From: ANME-2 cluster archaeon
Lineage (GTDB): Archaea > Halobacteriota > Methanosarcinia > Methanosarcinales > Methanocomedenaceae
Assembly: GCA_023544495.1 (NCBI GenBank)
Contig: JAMJFV010000010.1
Location: 1-23,111 of the forward strand
DNA length: 23,111 nucleotides
Direction of reading: 5' to 3'
Both the position numbers and the translations under genes were made by a program. The notes below the pieces were generated by a model that saw only the letters and a program-made list of their open reading frames with translations, ran no database searches and had not been told where the DNA came from. Positions 14,394-21,920 of this stretch are shown here, one piece after another; the stretch's first letter is position 1; every line of letters begins with the position of its first letter.

Positions 14394-14954
14394 ATGCCTG
14401 ATATAGGTCTTATATGGGATTCCAGATTACTTTTTGAAAAGTTATTTGTAGAGCACGGTTTTGATTACCGTTTGATACATCCCGCATCACTGGGTTCACA
14501 TTTTGTCCCAAAATGCAAACTGGTGATCATCCCCACAGGTTTTGCCAATCTCCGGTATTCCAGTGTGCTGCCTTCACTCATGCGCAATCGGCAGAGGATA
14601 GATAATTTTATCACAGCCGGTGGAACGTTGCTGGTTTACGGGGCTCTGACAGAATTCCATGATTATGACTGGCTGTCTGTGAAGATCGAGTATGTCCAGC
14701 GCTACGGTCCTGCAGAACTGTCAGAGCATTGCCACCACAAAGCATCAATGATCATTGCAGATACCAGACCTGAATGTGACGGATTCTTCACATCATGTGA
14801 CGGAAACTGCATCATGATGAACGAATCCCGTGAACCAGTCCTTGTGGCCATGGAATATGGCAATGGACAGATCATCGCTACCACCATCCATGAATTCCCA
14901 ACACCCGAATTTATCAGGTGGGCACTTGACTGCTCTACATCCGCCAGCCTGTAA
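14394..14954 (+). CDS. Conserved-looking protein with a glutamine-amidotransferase-like fold (function unknown)
   Basis: I do not recognise the family of this 186-residue protein. The pattern CKLVIIPTGFANLR, then a helix and FITAGGTLLVYGAL resembles the start of class I glutamine-amidotransferase-like (flavodoxin-like) domains, in which a strand ends in a small motif followed by IxxFxxxGGxLLxxG. The end GNGQIIATTIHEFPTPEFIR also fits such folds. The usual catalytic Cys after the second block is missing (YGALTEF), so amidotransferase activity is unlikely. Cysteines and histidines are frequent (SEHCHHK, TSCDGNC). The ATG at 14394 has no ribosome site and lies 33 bp from an AT-rich box, suggesting a very short leader. 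It diverges from the NifU-like gene. Confidence 0.65.
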   Translation: MPDIGLIWDSRLLFEKLFVEHGFDYRLIHPASLGSHFVPKCKLVIIPTGFANLRYSSVLPSLMRNRQRIDNFITAGGTLLVYGALTEFHDYDWLSVKIEYVQRYGPAELSEHCHHKASMIIADTRPECDGFFTSCDGNCIMMNESREPVLVAMEYGNGQIIATTIHEFPTPEFIRWALDCSTSASL

Positions 14955-15057
14955 TGGTATACCTGAATTCCATTCTACTCCGCTTCACTCTCCTTTACAT
15001 CAGGCTACTTCACTCAACTCTATCCTGCTCCCCTTCATTGTGCGATCTCACGTCATG
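14955..15057. other. Pyrimidine-rich gap between convergent genes
   Basis: The plus strand is rich in C and T, with loose repeats of a CTACTTCACTC-like motif (for example CTACTCCGCTTCACTCTCC near 14977, CTACTTCACTCAACTC near 15006 and CTCTACTTTTCTTCAC at the end of DUF1894). No gene, hairpin or RNA is supported. Confidence 0.5.
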
Positions 15058-15339
15058 CTATTTCGCTCTACTTTTCTTCACTTTACTGGCCGTTCTTTTC
15101 AGTCTTTCGATCTCTTCAGGGCTGTTGATCCTCAGTACAAAAGTACCGTGGCACGGTTTCGTATAGGGGAAGATGATATTGTCACCGTCCACTCCCACAT
15201 AGATGGGAGGCACACCGATAATGAACACATCGAACATACGATACCCTGGCTGGACAGTGTAGAGTTCACTGTAGTTGGAACTGAGGTATGCGGCACATTC
15301 CCTGAATGTGATCTTCGATAGCAACACCTCATATTTCAT
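15058..15339 (-). CDS. DUF1894-like methanogen protein
   Basis: A 93-residue protein with the blocks MKYEVLLSKITFRECAAYL, VQPGYRMFDVFIIGVPPIYV and IIFPYTKPCHGTFVLRI, which match my memory of DUF1894, a small family confined to methanogens and relatives. No function is known. The ATG at 15339 overlaps the DUF1890 stop as ATGA, a sign of translational coupling; a TTG six codons earlier (15357) is possible but adds non-conserved residues. The C-terminus is basic (RLKRTASKVKKSRAK). It is the last gene of the operon marker 14-DUF1890-DUF1894. The family assignment was not confirmed by search. Confidence 0.72.
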   Translation of the reverse strand: MKYEVLLSKITFRECAAYLSSNYSELYTVQPGYRMFDVFIIGVPPIYVGVDGDNIIFPYTKPCHGTFVLRINSPEEIERLKRTASKVKKSRAK

Positions 15340-15818
15340 TTCGTTGATGCAACCCAACGTTCCACCTCCGATAGTATCCTGGACTTGAGCGGTCTGGGAT
15401 TGTGTACGGCCCTGGCCCGGATATTCGCAAGTCCAAGGTTATCACACTGTTCCCCCAGGGATTGTGCACTGTTCCCGAAAATGATGCCTGCACATTCCCC
15501 ACTTACCAGTGCACTGGCAGTGGCAAGATATGATACTCCTGCATCATTGTGAATAAAGACATAGCAAATATCACAATCCACCTCCTTGCTGGCAAGAGCG
15601 CCGATCGTGGCATCAAGGTCTGCCGTATCCCTTACATAATATCCCGCCGGATCCGCTGTACTGACCAGTTCCAGCGCAGCCTTATTGCCTGCTATCCTTA
15701 CATGTACACCACTTTTGTTCAACAGGTCTGTGAGATAAATTGCAAGGCTGGTCTGCACCGGTACCTCGGGGCATCCCAGCAATATTATAGCTTTTGGCGT
15801 ACCATTTGTTATATCCAA
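15336..15818 (-). CDS. DUF1890-like methanogen protein
   Basis: A 160-residue alpha/beta protein starting MDITNGTPKAIILLGCPEVP and continuing VQTSLAIYLTDLLNKSGVHV, CDICYVFIHNDAGVSYLATA and GECAGIIFGNSAQ. It resembles DUF1890, a methanogen family with a structurally solved member from Methanothermobacter (MTH777, as I remember it); no reaction is known. The start is a TTG at 15818, supported by AGGAG 8 nt upstream and by 11 bp spacing from marker 14; no ATG is available nearby. Its stop overlaps the DUF1894 start. The Rossmann-like layout hints at nucleotide or cofactor binding, which is inference. Confidence 0.75.
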   Translation of the reverse strand: MDITNGTPKAIILLGCPEVPVQTSLAIYLTDLLNKSGVHVRIAGNKAALELVSTADPAGYYVRDTADLDATIGALASKEVDCDICYVFIHNDAGVSYLATASALVSGECAGIIFGNSAQSLGEQCDNLGLANIRARAVHNPRPLKSRILSEVERWVASTK

Positions 15819-15829
15819 AATACTCGCTC

Positions 15830-17365
15830 CTATGACATTGAACGTCCTATACCTGACTCTCTGGAAATCAGTTTTTCCATATCTTTCTTATCAATACGCC
15901 CGCTGCCCTGTATCTTCATCCGCTCACGCAGGACACATCTGTTCCCCCTGGTGCCGCCAAGTGGATTTTTAGGAGTGCCCAGTGAATTCATGCATCGTGC
16001 CATGACCGCAGCACCCCTGGCCAGTCCGTCGTCCACGAATACCACACTATTCTCAGGTGCATCATACAGGCCCAGTTTTTGTATCCGGTTGAGTATCAAC
16101 CTGGGTTTACATCCGGTAATGGCTGCGCGCCCTGTAAATCCAATAGCACTCTTTTCTGTGACCAGATCCCTGTCCATGGCAACCTTCACCATCCGTTGTG
16201 CCATATCTGCACATACCGTATCCACTACCGCGAACATGGTAGAAAGGCCATAACGTCGATATACCTCACCTCCTATCTTCGAGAGATCTTCCAGGCCGGA
16301 ACCGTTTTTCCCCACATCACATCCGATGAGGGTTACGCCAATACCCTTCGCAGCGCCTGGATTTACCGGTACACTGCCGTACCTGGTTACATTATCGGGC
16401 ACCACTTCAATAGATATTCGTTCATTCAGTCTTGCAGCATATTCCTGAATGACCTTGCTACGGCGCATCCAGGTAAATAGACCAACAGGTTTGTTATTGA
16501 AAAGGTCAAGGGCAGTACCTACCTTTTCATCTACCAGGTGTGTACCCTTTATAATAGCATCAGGGATTGCACCGGCATACCCTGCAAAATTCCCGACGGT
16601 TTTTGCATAAGGGCTATCATCATTGGTGATACGGCCATCAAGCGTGGTCCCAAAATCAATGGATACACATGGGTTCCTGAAATCAATTCCAGTCCATTTC
16701 GCACCTTCCTTGATACCGGCAGTGGCCAGTTCACCTTCCATCTCGTTCGCAACAATTTCAAGACCGGAGGCCCCGGTAGGGGGAAGCACACCACCCACTG
16801 CACCGGTAAATACTATCTTCTTGATCAGGCTGAATTTCCTGAAACGAGCGTGTACGTTTTCGATTGACATAGCAGGTATCATATTCTTTGGCGGCACTCC
16901 CGCCATCATGCACCCGTCGGCCAGGGCTTTGACAAAATTGCCCACCTCATCAGGAGAATTAAATCCTGCCACAACACCGGTTGAGCGTACCACAAAATGA
17001 AGGTCTTCCTTAATATCGAGGCTGGCACTTTGCACAGATTCCAGCAGTGTATCGCGCACCAGTTCGGCAACAGATTCCCTGGTAAATGGTACTCCTGTGA
17101 GGGTCTTACCGAATATCTCTTCATCAGGTCTGGGACTCCTTACGTCCCGGGTCATTTTCACGGTCTTGTTGACCAGACTGGTTTTGCCGGTCTCAAGATT
17201 GGTGGCGGTAAGAATGGATTTCGTAGTGGTATTGCCCACTTCAACTGAAGCTACGATAAAGTAAGGTTTGGATTTCAGGTCCAGCAATCTGACGTATGGA
17301 CTTTGGGATATCCTGGGTTTTGGACCGCGAATATGGTTGAACAGGATTGCTACAGGATTTGTCAT
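15830..17365 (-). CDS. Methanogenesis marker protein 14 (DUF2114 family)
   Basis: The 511-residue protein matches my memory of methanogenesis marker 14: SPYVRLLDLKSKPYFIVASV, KMTRDVRSPRPDEEIFG and GTPKNPLGGTRGNRCVLRER near the end. Its function is unknown. It shows features of actin-like (ASKHA) ATPases: a phosphate-1-like SVEVGNTTTKSILT at 40-53, a phosphate-2-like SIDFGTTLDGR in the middle, and an adenosine-type FVDDGLARGAAVMARC near the C-terminus. This suggests an ATPase related to activators of 2-hydroxyacyl-CoA dehydratase and benzoyl-CoA reductase, but that is inference. The ATG at 17365 follows GAGGTCATCA, a fair ribosome site. It heads an operon with DUF1890 and DUF1894. Confidence 0.85.
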   Translation of the reverse strand: MTNPVAILFNHIRGPKPRISQSPYVRLLDLKSKPYFIVASVEVGNTTTKSILTATNLETGKTSLVNKTVKMTRDVRSPRPDEEIFGKTLTGVPFTRESVAELVRDTLLESVQSASLDIKEDLHFVVRSTGVVAGFNSPDEVGNFVKALADGCMMAGVPPKNMIPAMSIENVHARFRKFSLIKKIVFTGAVGGVLPPTGASGLEIVANEMEGELATAGIKEGAKWTGIDFRNPCVSIDFGTTLDGRITNDDSPYAKTVGNFAGYAGAIPDAIIKGTHLVDEKVGTALDLFNNKPVGLFTWMRRSKVIQEYAARLNERISIEVVPDNVTRYGSVPVNPGAAKGIGVTLIGCDVGKNGSGLEDLSKIGGEVYRRYGLSTMFAVVDTVCADMAQRMVKVAMDRDLVTEKSAIGFTGRAAITGCKPRLILNRIQKLGLYDAPENSVVFVDDGLARGAAVMARCMNSLGTPKNPLGGTRGNRCVLRERMKIQGSGRIDKKDMEKLISRESGIGRSMS

Positions 17366-17445
17366 AATTGATGACCTCTATTTAATGATTGTATAGATAA
17401 ATGTTACATATCACGGTTTAGTATAAATCGTACACTACCAAAAAG

Positions 17446-18618
17446 CTATCGACGAGCATTCCTCTTGAAATCAAGCTCGTGCAATGTTTTAGTTATCCTG
17501 TCAAGACCCGCGTCTGTCTTAAATCCGGTCCCGGAAAAATGCGTGCGTGATGTGCGAAATTGTGCAGATATGAGCTCTTCGACCAGTTCATCGATGGGTC
17601 CGGCTGATATTTTATTTTGTTTGCACAACCAGTGCTGGTCATAATAGGTAGGAATGTCTACTTCATCCCTGCAAAATTCGATGATCTTCACAGCATCTTT
17701 ACATTTTCCGGATTTCCTATAAGTAAGTTCGTCCAGCACAATACGGCAGAAATCATGGTCATGGATAGTGCCCAGCCACAAGGGTCCGGCAAATTTCAGT
17801 TTTTTCCCGCAGTTTGGACATGCGGACACCGGTTCAGGTATAAGCCCGTATTCCCATGACCTGAAACCACACTGGAAACAGTGGCTGATGATCCCCATCT
17901 TCTCCATGGTCGCATCAGCAAAGGGCACTCCCCTGATGATCTCAAGATATACTCTGACATAGTGACGGGTTACGTGGGTGAGCAGCACATTCATTCCCTT
18001 ATCCCTCCGCGCAAGTGCCCGGGCCGCCACACCCAGCAGGATACGCGCCCCCATTTCCCTGTGGTATTCGGTGTTCAGTGGTACGGCCGCATACTTGCGA
18101 ATTCCTGATTTCAAATGGGCACCGCACAGGGGCGCCGTATCGGTGGCAGTGATGCATAGCAATCGCCGGGCCGAGCGAGCAGCAGCATCCATGAATGGTG
18201 CAGGAGAGCCAAACGGATCAAGGTCAACAATATCAAATTGTTCCTGATGCATCAGTGTATTGGCATTCTGGTGTGAGGAAGTGCATATTCCTTCAAGATG
18301 GTTCAGCGTAATATTTTCCTGTATTATTTCATAAGCTTCCTGATCCCAGTCATTGAGCCAGCATTTCACCCCTACCTCACTGGCCATACGAATACCCCTG
18401 ATACCGGAAGCAGACATAACATCAGCATAGGATAGCAAAGCAGGCTCAACTTCTATCCGTTTGATAAAACCAGAAATAGCTGCTACAGTAATATCGCGGT
18501 TCAATTCCATTTCTGGATTATAGAATACTGATGCAGAAGAAGTAGTGAACTCTGATGAATCATCAGGGAAGGGAAGTCTGATCCAGATATTCCCCTCACC
18601 AATGATCGGTGTGTTCAT
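17446..18618 (-). CDS. trm1: tRNA (guanine(26)-N2)-dimethyltransferase Trm1
   Basis: Trm1 methylates G26 of tRNA to N2,N2-dimethylguanosine using S-adenosylmethionine. The 390-residue protein carries FYNPEMELNRDITVA at 32-46, the SAM-pocket region DVMSASGIRGIRMASEVG at 66-83, the catalytic motif VDLDPFGSPAPFMDAA at 131-146, and a C-terminal zinc site with Cys247, Cys250, Cys267 and Cys270 (CFQCG, CPNCG). Length is typical for archaeal Trm1. The ATG at 18618 lies only 6 bp after the end of the upstream lipoprotein gene, without a strong ribosome site, so the two genes may be co-transcribed. Identification is firm. Confidence 0.95.
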   Translation of the reverse strand: MNTPIIGEGNIWIRLPFPDDSSEFTTSSASVFYNPEMELNRDITVAAISGFIKRIEVEPALLSYADVMSASGIRGIRMASEVGVKCWLNDWDQEAYEIIQENITLNHLEGICTSSHQNANTLMHQEQFDIVDLDPFGSPAPFMDAAARSARRLLCITATDTAPLCGAHLKSGIRKYAAVPLNTEYHREMGARILLGVAARALARRDKGMNVLLTHVTRHYVRVYLEIIRGVPFADATMEKMGIISHCFQCGFRSWEYGLIPEPVSACPNCGKKLKFAGPLWLGTIHDHDFCRIVLDELTYRKSGKCKDAVKIIEFCRDEVDIPTYYDQHWLCKQNKISAGPIDELVEELISAQFRTSRTHFSGTGFKTDAGLDRITKTLHELDFKRNARR

Positions 18619-18624
18619 TGTGTA

Positions 18625-19083
18625 CTATACCACAGTGACATTCAGTTTTTTCGCTTCCCTGCCTTTGAGGTAGAATGTATATAATCCCGGTTCGTTGAAG
18701 GTATAGTTAACCTGTCTCATATAACCGAGATACTGTTCCTCTTCCCATATACCGTTCTCATTTACAAGCACTCGTGCCTGCCTGATATCCTCAAAGTTTC
18801 GCCAGATGATCTTGTCGCCCACATTTATTTCCTTGTCCCCGACAGGCAGGAACATATAATTATCGATCCTGATCAAGTACTCCTGCGGATTAGGTGGGGT
18901 GGTGGGTTCAGCCGTGGGCGTAACGGTCATTTCGGATGTTTCCTCTTCTGTAGGACGTTCTGTGGGGGTTGCAGTTGTCGTGGGTTCAATTTCCGTTCCG
19001 GTATCAGTACAACCCGATACAAACAGGGATAATGCCAGCATAACTGTAACCAGTATAATTAAAAAAACATGTTTATTCTCCAT
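18625..19083 (-). CDS. Lipoprotein with a cupredoxin-like domain
   Basis: A 152-residue exported protein: hydrophobic signal (FLIILVTVMLALSLFVSGC, lipobox Cys25), a Thr/Pro/Glu-rich linker at about 34-66 and a beta-rich domain at 68-152. That domain follows cupredoxin logic (INVGDKIIWRN, then NYTFNEPGLYTFYL), but the Cys and the usual histidines for type 1 copper are missing, so copper binding is doubtful. The C-terminal domain is closely similar to that of the upstream P460 lipoprotein, so the two are paralogues. The ATG at 19083 has an excellent GAGGTGA site 6 nt upstream. It lies 6 bp before trm1 and 124 bp after the P460 gene. Confidence 0.85.
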   Translation of the reverse strand: MENKHVFLIILVTVMLALSLFVSGCTDTGTEIEPTTTATPTERPTEEETSEMTVTPTAEPTTPPNPQEYLIRIDNYMFLPVGDKEINVGDKIIWRNFEDIRQARVLVNENGIWEEEQYLGYMRQVNYTFNEPGLYTFYLKGREAKKLNVTVV

Positions 19084-19207
19084 CTCATTTCACCTCATAA
19101 AGCTAATAGCTTACTGTATCATTTTACCGTACCAGTATTAATACATTCGCAGTTTATTAAGACTATCTGTAATTCTCATTAAGGCAGAGTCGGTATAGTT
19201 GTTAATT

Positions 19208-20071
19208 TCATATTACTGTGATCTTCTGCCTTGAACCCACTTCATTTAACCTGAGACTGACGTAGTATGTTCCTGTTTCATTGAACGTGTAATTAAATTT
19301 CTTCATGTAATTCAGGTGTACAGGTTCATCCCATAATCCATCTTCGCTTATAAGGTCGCGTGGATTCTTGTATTTTTCATGATTCATCCATTCAATGGTA
19401 TCCCCCATGTTTATTTCCACATTTCCATAGGGTTTGAATACATGACCTTCGATCCATATATCCATCGTTTTAATATCTGGCCTGGGTGTCGGTTCAGGAG
19501 TGGGTGTGGCATTTGGAGTCCGGGAAGTATTCGGTGTGGCTGCGGGAATTCCTTCAGTCAATTTAGCAGTAAAGATATAGTCATTACTCTTTTTCATCCC
19601 GTGGCACTCATTGCACTCCTCAATCATTCCTTCTGCCTCGATAGTTCCATCAGGTGAATATTTTACCCAGAACCAGTCGTTATGTTCAGGGTCATATCCA
19701 TCCACTTTGTACATGGCTGTAATTGCAACCAGATCTTTATCCGGTTCAAAGTTCTCTTTGACGATGATACTCCCTGCGGACATATTCCCTTCCTTATTTT
19801 CGAGTGAAGACAGGGAAGTATTAGAAACGTATGTGGTAGCGAGGTCACCATTAGGATCACGTGCCGGCTCAAATTCACCTTTACCAGGCCAGTAAGACCA
19901 GTTCTGATAGTTGTTCCCAATGGTAATATGGTCGTATAGTTCCTTACCGTTAGCCTCAACTCTTTTTTGATCATTCGTGTTCTCAATTGGGTCGATACCT
20001 GTGCATCCTGGAATCATTGATACTGATGTCAGTATCAACAGGACAATGACAATTTCTTTTTTTCGTGACAT
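19208..20071 (-). CDS. Lipoprotein with cytochrome P460-like haem domain and cupredoxin-like domain
   Basis: A 287-residue exported protein. The signal peptide ends at a lipobox (SVSMIPGC, Cys23). Residues about 40-170 resemble cytochrome P460: SIIVKENFEPDKDLVAITAM, YKVDGYDPEHNDWFWVKYSP and the c-type haem motif CNECH at 153-157, followed by SNDYIFT. A Pro/Thr linker (177-199) leads to a cupredoxin-like domain at 202-287 (EINMGDTIEWMNHEK, NYTFNETGTYY) that lacks the copper Cys. P460 family proteins of bacteria oxidise hydroxylamine or bind NO, but this haem domain may only carry electrons or bind a small ligand. ATG at 20071 follows GGGAT. The AT-rich repeat block at 20095 lies just upstream. 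Attachment of haem would need cytochrome c maturation genes, which are not in this window. Confidence 0.83.
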   Translation of the reverse strand: MSRKKEIVIVLLILTSVSMIPGCTGIDPIENTNDQKRVEANGKELYDHITIGNNYQNWSYWPGKGEFEPARDPNGDLATTYVSNTSLSSLENKEGNMSAGSIIVKENFEPDKDLVAITAMYKVDGYDPEHNDWFWVKYSPDGTIEAEGMIEECNECHGMKKSNDYIFTAKLTEGIPAATPNTSRTPNATPTPEPTPRPDIKTMDIWIEGHVFKPYGNVEINMGDTIEWMNHEKYKNPRDLISEDGLWDEPVHLNYMKKFNYTFNETGTYYVSLRLNEVGSRQKITVI

Positions 20072-20094
20072 TTGGATCCCATCTGAATAGAAAT

Positions 20095-20171
20095 AAATGT
20101 TTTATATAGTTAATATATTAAATGTTTATATAGTTTACATATTAAATGTTTACGTATTAAATAGTTATATT
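20095..20171. repeat. AT-rich tandem repeat of about 24 bp in the P460 lipoprotein promoter
   Basis: Copies start AAATGTTTTATATAGTTAAT (20095-20119), AAATGTTTATATAGTTTACA (20120-20143) and AAATGTTTACGTATT (20144-20158), followed by AAATAGTTATATT (20159-20171). Each full copy carries a TATA-like core. On the minus strand the nearest one is centred about 33 bp from the P460 ATG, so it may set the promoter. The block also lies 3' of sepS. Confidence 0.75.
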
Positions 20172-20204
20172 CACCAGATTGTCTATTATAGATAGTATAT
20201 AGAA

Positions 20205-21818
20205 TCATAAAAATTCAGACCTGACGGTCGTAAAAACCGGACCGCGAAGGTCGATCTTCTTTTTGTGCCCGGTGATGTAGCGCTGGGCTATGGGGTCAAG
20301 TTTCACATTCACCTCTGAGGGTACTTTCACGATGCGTACCCTCGTTTCGGTCGCATCCCCTGTGACCGAAGCAGACTCGATATCTGCTGCAGCCAAAGCC
20401 GCAAAGGCTTCTACATATCTCAGATTCGCTACCGTACCCTGACTGAACATCTTCTCGTACCTTAGTGAATCGGGCAGTCCCAGAACATCCCCATCCACCA
20501 CCACAATATGGTTCATGGCAGCAGGACCGCACAGCTTTGTAGTTTCTTCAGGTTCGGTTACCCAAACCTTAACGCTCCGGCCCGTCACCTTACCTTCCCA
20601 TGCCAGGAAATTGCACGGGCTGGCATCGCCACCGTGCTCCTCGCATACCCTGACAATGGCGCGCTGGATATCCCATCCTTCCCTGCTTGCAGGTGCCTTT
20701 TCCACAGATACCATGCCTGCCAGTTCCTCATCAGTCAGCTTCCATTCGTCCTCGTACACCGGGAACTGGGGATACGTAAGGGCTCGCACGTCAGTTGAGT
20801 TGTGCAGTATCATAGCCAGCCGCTCCACACCCAATCCCAGATTCATTACCGGGTAGGGTATGTCGTACTGGGCAAGGGCAGATGGGGAATATATGCCGAA
20901 CGTGGCCACTTCCACCCACCCGTCACTGTATTTTGTGCTGCTGCCTACCAGGCCCGGGTGAAAGGCAAATACCTCTATCTGGGTATCCGGTACGTAGTAT
21001 TTGCTGCGCTTCTCATCGGGCCTGAAACTGAACTTCTCAAAGCCGAACTGGGACAATAACCCGGCAGCTACGGCCTTGCCATGTTCCACGGTAACCTCGG
21101 GGTCCATGATGACACATGATGCAGAGAAATAGGTCATCAACCGGGTCGCATCTTCCTGCTGTTCCCGCCTGAAACACCTGTCCACGCTGAACAACCGGAT
21201 CGGAGGTCGGGCCCGCTCAACCATTGCCCCCAGGGAAATGAACCAGCCAGAGGTCATATGGCTTCTCAGGGTCTTGTTAGAGCCGATTGGCACCAGTTCC
21301 TTGAATTCAGGAAAAACATGATCCAGCATCACTGCTACCTTGGAGTCTGGCACATCCAGCCGGTGAGATATTTCGGGCACCAGGTCATCGCCTTCGATCT
21401 CACCTTTCTTGTATGAATGTAAGATCTTGCGAATGGTATCTATCCCGGTATCATCTACCTCGATGATCTCCCTTATACGGGTTATCCTCTCCTCAGATAT
21501 GCCAACATTGGGCCTGGGTAAGCCTGCAAGGTAGAAACAGCGGTCCAGGACAGCCAGTGCTTCATACCCGAACTGCTTGTGTATCTCCCTGTCTTCCACT
21601 ATCAATGGATTGGAAGCTTCAGTGAATCCCAGGTGAAGATAAGCCTCCCGCAGTTTCTGGATAGTGTCGTAGATCGGATGGGGTTTCCCGTAACCCAGTT
21701 TGAACCTGGGATATTGGTCCGGGATAGTGGGTTGTGTTATGTACTCTTTTCCACGATTCCAGGCAGCATCAAAATCCTCTTTTGCCGCTTTCTTAATATC
21801 TTCAGGGTCAAATTTCAT
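20205..21818 (-). CDS. sepS: O-phosphoseryl-tRNA(Cys) synthetase (SepRS)
   Basis: SepRS charges tRNA(Cys) with O-phosphoserine, later converted to Cys-tRNA by SepCysS; this route is found mainly in methanogens and relatives. The 537-residue class II synthetase shows GSNKTLRSHMTSGWFISLGA at 179-198, motif 2 RCFRREQQEDATRL at 214-227, motif 3 NLGLGVERLAMI at 326-337 and the start MKFDPEDIKKAAKEDFDAAW typical of SepRS. Length is standard. The ATG at 21818 is preceded by AGGACGG about 8 nt away. An unusual palindrome with TATA-like arms lies at 21843-21868. SepCysS is not in this window. Confidence 0.96.
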   Translation of the reverse strand: MKFDPEDIKKAAKEDFDAAWNRGKEYITQPTIPDQYPRFKLGYGKPHPIYDTIQKLREAYLHLGFTEASNPLIVEDREIHKQFGYEALAVLDRCFYLAGLPRPNVGISEERITRIREIIEVDDTGIDTIRKILHSYKKGEIEGDDLVPEISHRLDVPDSKVAVMLDHVFPEFKELVPIGSNKTLRSHMTSGWFISLGAMVERARPPIRLFSVDRCFRREQQEDATRLMTYFSASCVIMDPEVTVEHGKAVAAGLLSQFGFEKFSFRPDEKRSKYYVPDTQIEVFAFHPGLVGSSTKYSDGWVEVATFGIYSPSALAQYDIPYPVMNLGLGVERLAMILHNSTDVRALTYPQFPVYEDEWKLTDEELAGMVSVEKAPASREGWDIQRAIVRVCEEHGGDASPCNFLAWEGKVTGRSVKVWVTEPEETTKLCGPAAMNHIVVVDGDVLGLPDSLRYEKMFSQGTVANLRYVEAFAALAAADIESASVTGDATETRVRIVKVPSEVNVKLDPIAQRYITGHKKKIDLRGPVFTTVRSEFL

Positions 21819-21842
21819 GTCAGCCGTCCTGTTAAAACGTAA

Positions 21843-21868
21843 TTATATACAACAATGTTGGTATATAA
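21843..21868. promoter_or_regulatory. Near-palindromic promoter element of sepS
   Basis: TTATATACAACA and TGTTGGTATATAA pair as inverted arms around a single A, with one unpaired G in the right arm. Each arm ends in a TATA-like core. The right core is about 47 bp and the left about 27 bp from the sepS ATG, so either could direct transcription on the minus strand. It may be a regulator-binding site that covers the promoter, or two overlapping TATA boxes. Confidence 0.5.
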
Positions 21869-21909
21869 ATTACACCAAAGCCTTTTACACATAAAATATA
21901 AGTTACACC
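21864..21909 (-). repeat. Direct repeat pair upstream of sepS
   Basis: TATAAATTACACC (21864-21876) and TATAAGTTACACC (21897-21909) match at 12 of 13 positions with a 33-bp period, close to three helical turns. The first copy overlaps the palindromic promoter element. The spacing suggests binding on one face of the DNA, or duplicated TATA boxes. Confidence 0.45.
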
Positions 21910-21920
21910 GTACACAAAAT

